64,000 nucleotides of DNA from Trichostrongylus colubriformis (lineage: Eukaryota > Nematoda > Chromadorea > Rhabditida > Trichostrongylidae). The notes under the pieces were generated by a model. That model ran no database searches. It saw only the letters and a program-made list of their open reading frames with translations, and was not told where the DNA came from. A program made the translations under genes and the position numbers. Where the stretch lies: NCBI GenBank assembly GCA_963978905.1, contig OZ022256.1:9965501-10029500 (forward strand), in the 5' to 3' direction. Positions within the stretch are counted from its first letter, which is position 1, and every line of letters begins with the position of its first letter. Below are positions 54,249 through 64,000 of the stretch, in pieces.

Positions 54249-55126
54249 TTAGGTTGTAAGGAAAGTGCTGGCTGGTTTTTCGCGTTCGTAAGATAAATTG
54301 AAATATAAGAGCGCGTTAACATGAATCAGCTTACATATTGTACTCCTTAGATAGATAGAAATTGCTCCTCCTGAATATATGTTTATCTGGAATGCCACAA
54401 GGGGGAAGGAGGAATTACGGCGAAAATGGCACTTTTTAGTTGAATTCACTTTATGAGTTCTTGTTCAATCGAGTCCCAGCAAAAGCAACCACAAATGTGA
54501 GTACGCAAGGGGTGGGTGTGAAGCACTGGATGGAACACTTTGTTTCTGGTTGTAGAAGTACTGAAATGAGATTGAGTTGCTTGAATTTTTCAAGTGATCA
54601 AGTCGCGTTAACTAACACGGCAGAGAGCAATGAACGTCCGTACTTGCAAAGGATATCCACAAGTATTGGCCCTCAACAAACAAAGTTGGTTGACCACCTC
54701 AAGTAGCCTCGCTTAAAAAAAACTTAAAACAGATGCCGCGAGACCCCTCAGAGCAGCTATGCGCATGCGCATTTTCCTCAGATCCTCTCCTAGTAATTGA
54801 AGCAGTTGCAGGCTGAAGCCGTTACTCTTCCATCATATTCACCAGATCTAACGTTAACTAGGCCCCACTTTCCCAAACATCTGGACAGCTTCTTCAGTAG
54901 CAGTGTGGTCAGAAAGAATGGCGATTTAGAGTCAACTTTTTTTCATTTCGCGCAATATAAATCATCAGTCCTCCATCAAATTGAGATAAATAGCTATGCA
55001 CAATGTTGACAAGAGTGTGGCAAATGTAATGGTGCTTACTCTGTGAGAAAAGATGCACATTGAGCCGAGTTACGATCTCTCAAAGCTAAAATTGCAAAAG
55101 CGGCCAAAACTTTCCTTACAACCTAA
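54249..55126 (+). mobile_element. Mariner element, family M4, copy 2
   Basis: The ends TTAGGTTGTAAGGAAAGTGC and AAAACTTTCCTTACAACCTAA (inverse) are better preserved than at 25761. A TA follows the right end; the left one has decayed to TG. At 878 bp it is internally deleted. Confidence 0.88.
54560..55060 (+). pseudogene. Mariner-like transposase relic (family M4), copy 2
   Basis: The frame at 54440-54706 ends with a stretch (ERPYLQRISTSIGPQQTKLV, then DHLK and a stop) that resembles the second helix-turn-helix of mariner transposases, where L...LGVS...V...LK is typical. After a deletion and frame change, 54797-55009 reads LPSYSPDLTLTRPHFPKHL, like the PPYSPDLAPSDYHLF block, with the catalytic aspartate of SDYH replaced. 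It runs on to an INSYAQCW-like C-terminus. No first or second catalytic aspartate motif remains. The same arrangement at 25761-26653 shows that the deletion predates both insertions. Confidence 0.75.
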
Positions 55127-56318
55127 TATGTTCCCGAGTGTTCGGCTTAGTAGCCAAACTGCGTTGGTAAAATTGGTAATCCTTACCGACGCCTATTTTA
55201 TTGACAGCGCATAGTACAACAACACATGATTATACTGTGACATGAATTGTGACTTTGGCATTTTTTTCAGTAATATAATAATATATCTGGGCAGGGGATA
55301 GACTTTTCATATAGTACTGTGACCATGAATAGGTTTTGAATTAATGGCTGCGCAAGAATTTATTGCATGCGAGGTATTAAACATTGACAAACTTGCATCT
55401 GACACAAATCGCATGTTCCGATGTTATGCATTAGAGCCTGTGAAAGTTTCGCGACTAGCCTGTACGAGGCCACGGCGCTTCGGCGACCGTCGCGACGGCA
55501 GCCCATATGTAGGCAGTGCGTGCTGTTGCGGCTATTTTTCTTAATTTCAATGTTTTCACGTAAATACGGTCTGAGGAAGGTAGAACTTGACCTTTACACC
55601 TGGCCAAAGATACGAGTAAGTACGATATGCAATTTAAGCAGAACTTTAGTTGGAATCTATTTGAATAGAGTAAAGAAAGCAAAGCATCTCGGAATTGAGC
55701 CGTTACCCGATCGTAGATGCCTGGTAGTGATCCTGGCACTCAAAGCATTTCTTTATTCGGTTATGGAACCAATGCTGATTGAAAATGTATTACCACCGCT
55801 CTAAAGGTTGAAGTTTCAAGGTACAACGTGAGTAGATCAACAATACCCTTAGGAGAGGTCAGCCGATTTTTAACGTTCTCACTTCCCAAACATAGTCGCG
55901 ACACGCATTCTTCATATAACCATCAGGCATTGCAGTTTTGAAGCAATTACCAACCGAAACCTTTCTAATAATCGCTCTTCGTGTGAGGTCATCAACAAAC
56001 GGTACGTAATATTATAGATTAGAAAAAAGACAAAGTAGCTATTCAACACCTGCAGTGCCTACGTGGACTTCAAGATCCCACGTGACCGTCCAGTGCAATC
56101 ATAAATGGGCTGTGGCGTCTAATGCGTTGATAATAGTAGTAGAGTCCAGTGAGACCTGTGCGCATAACATTTCTTTAAGATCTTCACATCTACATTTAAG
56201 AATGTCAAGCAGAGTATCAAATAAATGTAATATGTCGTGAGTTCCGAGTTACCTTTACACTTCTGCCGCCTGGTAGAGAAAAACGCCCTGTGGCACTTCG
56301 TTTTCAACAACTTTATTC
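55127..56318. other. No recognised gene
   Basis: Two antisense frames (55421-55804 plus, 55455-55739 minus) overlap; neither has a known motif. The plus one contains a TTCTT.ATTTCAATG splice-like stretch but no clear exon. Confidence 0.3.
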
Positions 56319-56520
56319 TTACTACAAGGATGCTGAGTTATGGGCAAAAGCCTTGGTGTCAGACGGAACTCGAACCCGCACCTCATGCTTTCCGGGCATA
56401 TGTGCTAATCCATTACACTACCAAGACACCTCCCACCCTAACTCAGCTTCTGAATGGTATATCTACCATAGCTTATCACTCACACTATAACTTGCTGAGC
56501 CGGTTGGTCAGTACGGCATA
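56319..56520 (-). repeat. SINE-B copy 4, minus strand
   Basis: The best preserved tRNA-like segment in the window: on the minus strand GGTGTCTTGGTAGTGTAATG, then ATTAGCACATATG, then a B box (GCGGGTTCGAGTTCC) and GTCTGACACC. Some acceptor-like pairing (GGTGTC with GACACC) is possible, but extra bases before the D-arm argue against a working tRNA. Confidence 0.75.
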
Positions 56521-56700
56521 ATAACCTATGGTAGATATACCATTCAGAAGCTGAGTTGAGGGGAAAGGAATGTCGCAAGTGCAATGGATTAGCACATATG
56601 TCCGGAAAATGGGGTGTGGGTTCAAGTTCCGTCCGAAACCGAAGCTTTTGTCCATAACTCAGCATACTTGTAGTAACTTTCGCATCGCCGGCTGCGACAA
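56521..56700 (+). repeat. SINE-B copy 5, head-to-head with copy 4
   Basis: AAGTGCAATGGATTAGCACA and GGGTTCAAGTTCC, then TTTTGTCCATAACTCAGCAT and a tail GTAACTTTCGCATCGC. Together with copy 4 it makes a 370-bp inverted pair. Confidence 0.75.
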
Positions 56701-56705
56701 TAATC

Positions 56706-58375
56706 AGTACTTACGATACTTAGACGGCCCGTCCTCCTTGGTTGTGCGGGCCCCAACACGACTTCCATTCGTTTCGTTCTTTCGCGATCGTCATCCAGCT
56801 ATTCGTTGACTTCGTTGGTGGCGACCACAAAAACCAGCCATTCTGGAAATTCTCTCTAGTTTGACGGGTCCAACGAACACATCTCCCCATCGTTTGAGAG
56901 GTCTTCCGCGGGGATGTGCACAATCCCAGGGGATCCACTCCACTGTTCTCCTTGTCCACCTATCGTCTTCTCTCCGCATTATATGGCCGGCCCATCGGTG
57001 CTTGGCCTTCGACGCGTATTCCGCAGGGTCTCGTAGGCGAGACATCTGCTTCAAATCGGAGCTGCGAATCCCGGCACGATATTGAGATTGCCGGGGGTAC
57101 TTCAGACGACATCTCTCGAGTGCTCTATGAGTCACCTGCAAGGACTTCGCCGTGGCTGACGTATCAGGCCACGTCTAGGCAGCGTAACACAGAGCAGGAA
57201 GGACTGTCAAGTCGAATAGACGGGCGCGTAGGTCAGGATCCTTTAGCTGGACGGTGGCCTCTTTCATGGACTCGTAGGCTGGCCATGCAGCTCTCATTCT
57301 TCTGTCGAGCTCCTCCTTCATGTCTTGTCCATGTTCATGGAACGCCACAGATAATCGTACGACTTCGTTTCGGCGATGAGGGAGCCGTCGATTTCGACAC
57401 GTCCTCTATCGCAGGCATTCTTCATGAACTGTGTCTTCATCCGATTGACTCGCAGTCCGATCTTACTCCCGGCTTCGTTCAGCTCACGGAGCATGTCTCT
57501 GCTTCATTGGTACTCTACGCGAAAAGATGACGATGTAGTCCGCAAAACGAAGGTTCGAGGGGAATTTTCCACACATACGCCCTTGTCGTCCCAGTCGAGC
57601 GACTTCATCACCCACTGCAATGCGGCAGTGAACAGCTTCGGCGAGATGGTGTCGCCTTGCCGAACGCCCTTCCGATGGAGATGTTGATTGGGCGTTGGAA
57701 GAGCTGTGTAGAGCAGCGGTGGTAGCAGTCAGCTAATGTTCGGACATAGGACCATCCACTCCTTGGTCGACCAACGCAGACAGGATAGCATTCGTTTCAC
57801 AGCTGTGAAAGGCCTTCTCAACGAAATTTAGGATGCAGACTTCAATGACCATCGCAAAGATTTGAATGTGGTCCATGCAGCTGAATTCCTTGCGGAATCC
57901 AGCTTGTTCGTATGGCTGGGCCTCATCCAATGTACCCGATATTCGCGTTAGGATGATCTCTGTGAAAAGCTTGTAGAGCACGCTCAGCAAGCTAATCGGG
58001 CGGTAGTTGCTAAGATCATCCCTGTCACATTTCTTGTGCAAGATGACAGTGCGCGCTCCTCCACTGATCCGGGATCCGTTCCTTCTGAAGGTAGGACGTC
58101 ATATGTGCCGCGAGTAGTGAGTGCAGGAGGTCGTTTTCTGCTCGAAGAAGATCGGCAGAGATCTTGTCTAGCCCTGGAGCAGTGCCGCTCTTCATACTCC
58201 TAATTGCGACTCGCACTTCAGACGGCAGAATCCTTAGTGGTGTTACACCAGCGGGGATGTCTAGATCTGGCAGGGGTAAGGTGCAACGAACAGATTGGTG
58301 TAGAACCTCTTCGTGATTGATTTCATCTCGTAACGGGAAGTGGTGACGGTTCCGTCTTCCGTTTTCAATGATCGT
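56706..58375 (-). pseudogene. RTE-clade non-LTR reverse transcriptase relic
   Basis: RTE proteins have an endonuclease and a reverse transcriptase and copy element RNA at a nicked chromosomal site. Only the reverse-transcriptase half remains. In order on the minus strand: LKTEDGTVTTSRYEMKSI; ILPSEVRVAIRSMKSGTAPG and KISADLL; DLSNYRPISLLSVLYKLFT; YEQAGFRKEFSCMDHI; a QGDTISPKLFTAALQW segment; then LRFADYIVIFS, where the second aspartate of the FADD active site is tyrosine. The C-terminus has RWAGHIMRREDDRWTRRTVE and HPRGRPLKRWGDVFV, typical of the RTE tail. Frameshifts divide it (57733-58041, 58025-58216, 56791-57141). The 204-codon plus frame at 56916-57530 is antisense. The 3' end shows a TAAGTATCGTAAGTA remnant of the usual short tandem tail. 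Confidence 0.9.
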
Positions 58376-58420
58376 TGACGATAGCGGATACTGAAGTATT
58401 CAGTATTCCGCTATCGTCAA
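58375..58420. repeat. 46-bp near-perfect palindrome at RTE 5' truncation
   Basis: TTGACGATAGCGGATACTGAA is answered by TTCAGTATTCCGCTATCGTC plus AA across a 3-base centre. It marks the point where RTE similarity stops. Confidence 0.8.
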
Positions 58421-58530
58421 TGAGTTCAGTATCCAGTAGTAATCAGTAGCTATCAAAAATCAGAAATATCACAACTTTATTATTATCATATGTAGCTGAG
58501 GAGTCGCGAAGCATCCTGTAACTGCTTAAT

Positions 58531-58771
58531 CAAAGGAATCGTCCACGGAAAAATCAGTTTTTCTGTTACCCATATATTTATGCTGTATTTGCCTAATGTA
58601 GGCCGAAAGCAGTGTTACGCGAAAAATGTGAATCCGGCCGAGAATTTTGGGAGCTGTATCTTAGCCATATTCTCACTTTTCCGTGTAAAACTTTGCTTGC
58701 GATCCTTATTAGACAAATACAACATAAATATGTGGTGACAAAGAAACTCATTCTTTCGTGGACAATTCCTT
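58531..58771. mobile_element. Foldback FB-1 copy 5, without GC core
   Basis: The ends CAAAGGAATCGTCCACGG and CGTGGACAATTCCTTCA are inverses. The arms run directly into each other (GAATCCGGCCGAGAATTTTG ... ATCTTAGCCATATTCTC), so the GC-rich centre present in other copies is absent. Confidence 0.8.
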
Positions 58772-59322
58772 CAGATCTGATAAGAGATCACTTTATTAAT
58801 ACCACGTGTGGTCAGGCAAGATTTAGTCTTTTGCAAAATTCCCATTGTAAACTCGTTTGCATTGCTTTCGTCAGACATTTACTGCGAGCCATTAATATCC
58901 AAAAGGCATTAGGCGATGCTAATGCAATGAAAATAACCGATATGACTGTAATAACACCTGCAGCTCACTAAATCTTGTCATGTACCCAAACGTTCTAATG
59001 ATTTTGAATAAAAATGGAATAGTGTTGCAAAGACAATTATCTACGCTGGCCCCTCTGCTTTATACGTGCTGTGCAAGACCTATATTATTAGGTGTTGAAT
59101 GATAGCCGTTAATGTGTTTCATGACTTATGCGACCTGTACTCTCAATATTTGAGTCATTCTTCGATTTTTATTACTGTGACGCAATCGTCTGGGACCCAA
59201 TTACAGTAGTATGCCGTAGATCGTTTGTGCGCTTTTTCCACATTTCATGACCTATTAAGTCTTGTTTAAATGTATACGGCCTATCTTGGAAAAGCAAGAA
59301 CTTTCAAGAGATCACTACACTT
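58772..59322. other. No recognised gene
   Basis: The 119-codon plus frame at 58612-58971 begins in the foldback and has no known motif. Confidence 0.35.
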
Positions 59323-59487
59323 GGGCCTCGTTCATACACAGCGGTGCCGGCGGCAGGACATGGCCACGTGTCCTTGAGTTTCCGCCTATACCCTCTGCCT
59401 CTGCATGGTCTCTGCATCTCCCCCGTGCCACTACGCCTGAATGCAGCCACGCTTTAATGCGCTAACAATAAGTATGAAGGCGGCCTT
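59323..59487. repeat. GC-rich foldback FB-9, copy 3
   Basis: GGGCCTCGTTCATAC and AGTATGAAGGCGGCC are inverses, with GCGGTGCCGGCGGCAGG inside. More diverged than the other two. Confidence 0.6.
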
Positions 59488-60941
59488 GCCCTTCGCACTA
59501 GCTCTAAGACTGCTGCCATTGCGATCTTTTGAGCTTCAGCTGGACACGAGCCGCTGGCATGACCGCTCCCATTACTACGTATGTGCCTATGCCCAGTCGT
59601 AAGAGGCAGCACACCCTCAACATCGTCATGTGATTTAACGGGGAGCAATTGGGCAGCATGCTGCAAAGTAGGGCACCTTGCGTCGACTTCCACCATTTCA
59701 CGCCTGCCACATTTCTCCAGGCTCTAGCTGCGTGGTCAACAATGTTTAGTGTCTAGATCATCTCCCGAATATTAGAAGCCCTCTTACATTTCAGTGCATT
59801 TCATAAAGGTGTACTAGTAAATGCGCGCCCTCTTCGATACCCAGAACAGAGATCATTTTTAGTTAGATTGCATTATATTGGTAACAATTCTTAATATCTT
59901 GCACTTAGATTTTTCCTATCAGCTATGAGCGTTGAAAGCAGATCGCCATTATAGCTCTTCTACTTGGATACCCTGTTATAGCCCTGAGATCCCAGTAAAC
60001 TCTTTTGTGCGGTCCTACCCAATGTTGCCGTATTGTGGGCTATTTCAGGTTCAAGGGCATAGGGGACGCCCCTGTTGCTATTTTCGGGAAATCGAATACG
60101 TACGTGCAGGCTCTCTTGGGGGGCTGGGTATACTCCAAGCATTAACCAGACTATTTCCAAATGATCTCGGAGCCTATTTATGAGAGATTCTTCGGACCAT
60201 CTTCCATGGTTGGAATTCATTCTTTCGGCTGGAACGAGTGGAGGATATTAACTGCACCATGCAGAAAGTCCGCACGTAGGCAAGTTACGCCTGCATGAAT
60301 AGAAGTTGTGAATCAATCCAGCATCGCTCAAGCAGAGATCTGTTCCCAAAATCTTCTCCTCTTGTGATTAGTGCATGATGAGTTTTTGGTAGCGATCAAC
60401 CTCTAACCGCTACCTGGGATCGCGCCACAGTAGCGCCATATGTACCTACGTACCACGTAGCGCCACCACCAGTCGGCTCGAGATCCTTCACGAGAACCTT
60501 CCGATAGAGGAGCTCCGTTCACACTGTCTATGAGCAGTATCCTTACTGGAGGGTCGTATCTAGCGTATTCGGCTTTCGCTGGCTGAAATCTTTCACCCTG
60601 TCATGCAAAGGGTAGGATGAAGAACAGAACTAGTCCCACCCCTTTCGCGCAGAGCATTCTAGGTGCCATAACTTCACCACACCTATCCTTCGTGAAGGTG
60701 ATCAAGCATCCACCGCATGCCGTCTCGAGGCTTCTTCCAAAGGAGTGGTCGATTCAGGCGGTTCAAAGCATTTCCGAGCTCGAAAACAGCTAGTTGGCAA
60801 AGCCGGAATTTTTTTTCAATTTTTTGCTTGTCCGACTGTGAAGACAATACACACTGTGGCTGTCTGAGCTATGTACCCAGACTAGACGTTTATGCAGCTC
60901 TCCAATCCTTGAGCGACTGAGCCCGCCACTACATGCCTCAA
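59488..60941. other. No recognised gene
   Basis: Frames at 59932-60220 on both strands are antisense to each other. No repeat family recognised. Confidence 0.35.
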
Positions 60942-61362
60942 AAGAATCGTTCACGGAAAAATGAGTTTTGTGTTACCCATGTATTTATATTGTATTTACC
61001 TAAGATGGGCCGCATGCAGAGTTCCACGCAAAAAAAATGTAAATTCGGCTAAGATACAGCACTTTAAAGTTTTGGCAGGGTGGGCGAGGCCTATGAGCAA
61101 GTGCCTACCTCGTCGTCCGCCGCTTTCGGAGACGCATTGTTGGAGTAGGAAATTCCGTGAACAGTCTCACTATCCGTTCCCAACTGCGGAGACCGACGGG
61201 ACGGGGCTTTTACTCGGGCGCCCCGCCTACCCGACCAAGAATTACGGGAGCTGACTAGCCGTATTCTCAGATTTTCGCGTGAAACTTTGCTTTGGACTCT
61301 CATTAGGCGAGTACAACATAAATATGAGGGCAACGAAGAAACTAATTTTTCCGCGAACTAAG
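60942..61362. mobile_element. Foldback FB-1 copy 6, complete
   Basis: AAAGAATCGTTCACGG on the left and CCGCGAACTAAGTTT on the right. The arms and the GC core (GGGTGGGCGAGGCC / GGGCGCCCCGCCTACCC) are all present. It closely resembles the copy at 49477. Confidence 0.85.
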
Positions 61363-63307
61363 TTTCATCCGTGCCTTTATCGACATTCCATCTGAGTCGA
61401 GCGCGTTCCGAAACCCCCATCTAGGTTAAGTGGTTTCCAAACGCTTTTTCTCCCATAGGTGAGACATGGCCGTTATGGGAGGAGCGAGTCGTTATCTGTA
61501 GTATTACTTCGCTCCGAGAGAACTTCCTGTTCGAAATCCCTCTCATGGCGGTGTTTCAAGTTCCTCTCAGCTTCAGCTGACATCCTCCGAAGGGGCAGAC
61601 ACTGCTTTCCACGGATTTACTGTCATAATCGTGTAGTGGTTTTATATCATGCTTTAAATAGACAGAAGACGATCTCATTTGTCTATTTGAGGGAGCAACA
61701 AGGATTAGAGCACATCTGCACTATCACGTCACCAAAGATATCAAAAATAAGTAATGGCTGATACCATGCTGTTGACTGTGATCTTCAGCGATTCACATCA
61801 TCGCATATTCACCTGTGAGAACGAGAAAGTATGTGGGGCACAAATGGGCGGTAGCATTCATTCAAAGAGAACGGAGCCTTCAACGATGACGTCCACACTC
61901 TTAGGCTACTCTTTGTTCCAAAAACGATACTAGGTTCAGTTGAAATTTTGCCAAAACTTGGCCCGATTAATCATTTATCAACGTAAAGTCTTTGTCTGCG
62001 CACTTATCATACTTGACGCTCTCTTGCGTATTTGTAGCTCCGACAACCTCTGCCTTAGCACAACCGATTCCTATCGGACGTGTTTAGGTGGCCATGATGT
62101 CTACAGAGATTTGTTTCATTTTTTTTAAAGCCACTTCAAATTGTTTTTAACTTATCAGCGGACCAAGTGGCCAGTACTTTTCCTTTTTCATTCAAAATTA
62201 GCTCACAAACTCATCATTACCTCTCGCATCCTTTAATGAGTGCTTAAGCTTTTGGAGGGTTTTATAGCTGAATCTCATTTTCATTAAATTTTGCTCGTTC
62301 ATCATTGCTATGGATCATAGCCATATTCTCTCCGACACTAATTTATCTACACCCCTTTTTTGGTGCGCCTTGATTCCTCACTAATTCCTACGTACAATTT
62401 ACTGCGAATTCAAAGTTCTCACGTTGATGGTATAACTAATTTTGAATGTCTAACTACTTCTCTATTTTCTGTTGCATGGGTTTTTTTTCTCGCTTGAAAA
62501 TACTGTTGATAAAGTCGGAATTTGAATATTGAATAATATAATATGGCCGTATTGAAATGACGTTTACTCGAAATTTATAATCAAAACACAGGCGATCGTG
62601 TCACTTGCTAATCTTGAATTTTCAGATATGTTGTTATTGTTGATAATGATGCTGGTCGCTTACTCACTTGCTCGAATTCCATTTTTATGCAATGAAATCA
62701 GAGTGAGTTTTACACTGGTTTGTTCGGTTTCCCACCTTCTGGGATGTGCCATGCATTCCACCTTAAATCAAAAACGGTCGCCTTTTCAAACTTTTTTATA
62801 GTATGTACAACAAATGTATGAGCCTCGATCAAAAATGTCATCAATAAAGTGATTAGCTAAGTTAACCAAAAAACGGGAAACCCTATGGGGAAGAATCGTT
62901 AGCACTAAAGAGAACTGAACAGTCTTCTCAGCTCTATATAAGAAATAGAAATTATGCATAGCAGCTCTCAAAGTGTGCTCCACTGCAATGCCTATTCTGG
63001 GTTCATCTTACGTGCATGTGTACCTTTCGATGGATCTCCCACAATCAGAATGAATCCCTGTGATGAGACGAAACGGCAAATCCACAACGCTCCTGAAAGG
63101 TTCATGAAAGAAGCTGCTCCGTGTATGTGTCCTACCTTACGGACTTGATAAATACTCTGGTTTCACCTACTGACTTCCCTTTTTTATGTTTTGTCTGTTC
63201 CACAATAGATGTCGATACACGGGTTTCGGAGTTCAGACAATTCCGCATGATCCCCGCCTAAAGGCAACATTGGCTACTGGTGCTGGTATGAGACTGGGTG
63301 CAGCCGT
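61363..63307. other. AT-rich, no recognised gene
   Basis: No gene or repeat recognised. 62100-62600 is particularly AT-rich. Confidence 0.4.
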
Positions 63308-63500
63308 GATTGGGGTGTGTATCTTTATGTCAGAATTTCGCACGACCATGAGCGGCGTGTGACGCAGTGTGTGCGAGCTATGCGCGCCGCGGGTTTTGCC
63401 TTAGAACGATTACACGGTAATGCCAGGGGCGCGATGCGCAGTTAACTTGTAATCTCACTGGGACCCAACAGCATGGCGCCTTTAGCTCGTCCCCATTGCT
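63308..63500 (+). repeat. Dispersed repeat F, copy 4
   Basis: GGGGTGTGTATC, GTGTGCGAGCTATGCGCGCC and the following GC-rich part match 31545-31610 and 48255-48340. Confidence 0.5.
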
Positions 63501-64000
63501 TCGCTTGCGACATGCTGCGCTGAGAAATCCTGCCATAGGGGAACACACCCCCGTAATTGCAACAGGTCGAAAGTGAAAAGGCACATCAAGGGTGATGTGA
63601 GAACAGTCTACGTTCATTGACGCGCACTTGATGATGAACAACAGGGGATCTCACAAAATGGAAACCTTGAGTGGTGCTTTTCTCTGTACGCGGTACATAA
63701 TCCCCATTCTTGAAATTACCCGACTCTAGTTCATAGTCCATGGTTTTTTCCCTTACATGGATATAAGTCGCATAGGTGTCCGTTCCATTGCTAGTCATGG
63801 AAAAGGGTTCTAAGCCCATCACCAAAAATGGAGTCACGGCAGCGGACGTCTAGGATAGGAAGAAATGGCGATGTCTGGCAAAAGGAACGGTCAATGAGTT
63901 GGTGCGAGATAGACGCAAAGGAGAGGAGGGAGAGCTACAGAGAACCGATGGAGTCTCTTCACTAGTGTAATGGATTGCCATGGCATCCACCAAAAGTGCA
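63501..64000. other. No recognised gene
   Basis: Two overlapping minus frames (63378-63641, 63586-63837) have no known motif. Confidence 0.35.

Noticed and set aside
56376..56450. Functional tRNA gene on the minus strand
   Set aside because: A and B boxes are good, but the acceptor and D-arm spacing do not fit a cloverleaf and the same sequence recurs as a repeat.
56916..57530. 204-codon plus-strand frame, the longest in the window
   Set aside because: It is exactly antisense to the RTE reverse transcriptase relic, which explains the open frame.
1..64000. CRISPR array, bacterial operon or phage region
   Set aside because: No regularly spaced direct repeats, no ribosome-binding-site-led gene strings and no phage proteins were seen. 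The content is eukaryotic transposons.

Overview
Host. The window looks like intergenic or repeat-rich chromosome from a metazoan, most likely a nematode and possibly a strongylid or hookworm-type parasite. This rests on the repeat content: several mariner families, an RTE-clade non-LTR retrotransposon, a Ty3/Gypsy relic, tRNA-derived SINEs and many foldback elements. The species call is inference. I see no intact host gene, no rRNA, no convincing functional tRNA, no CRISPR and no bacterial-style operon. Almost every open reading frame is short and either lies in a repeat or is antisense to one. Every recognisable protein-coding segment is a broken transposon gene.

Layout. 0-14.6 kb: a SINE (about 9-265), an internally deleted mariner (2047-2939, minus), a possible retroviral-type protease remnant (about 4111-4345), a GC-cored foldback (4934-5300), a 0.94-kb foldback (8728-9662) and smaller dispersed repeats. 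14.6-19.6 kb: a nest of palindromes. An outer foldback (about 14634-19583) has one foldback inserted in its left arm (14651-15150), one in its loop (15876-16909) and one in its right arm (18083-19260). 19.9-23.1 kb: tRNA-like SINE pieces, with a 1.1-kb foldback (21251-22363) inserted inside one. 23.7-25.3 kb: a palindrome made from a mariner 3' end, carrying a second mariner (23816-24699). 25.76-26.65 kb: a third mariner family, seen again at 54249-55126. 27-35.4 kb: another SINE and more foldbacks, one (about 29262-30270) nested in another family. 35.4-40.9 kb: a degenerate Ty3/Gypsy element (candidate 5' LTR end, primer site, gag, reverse transcriptase, RNase H). 42.96-43.67 kb: a second palindrome made of two mariner 3' ends, from the family at 2047. 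44.8-55.1 kb: SINEs, short foldbacks, a minus-strand sibling of the 23816 mariner (50139-51018) and the second third-family mariner. 56.3-58.4 kb: a SINE pair and an RTE reverse-transcriptase relic on the minus strand. 58.5-64 kb: more short foldbacks and unrecognised sequence.

How the parts relate. Nothing here forms a pathway. The shared theme is inversion: at least ten families exist as self-complementary elements, and in two mariner families the palindrome is clearly built from duplicated transposase 3' ends. Three foldback families share a short hairpin or motif (GATAGAGC ... GCTCTACAAAATG). If transcribed, these loci would fold into long double-stranded RNA. The nesting order gives a relative insertion history. 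All coordinates of diverged repeats are by eye and may be off by tens of bases, except mariner ends, which are set by the terminal repeat and TA duplication.
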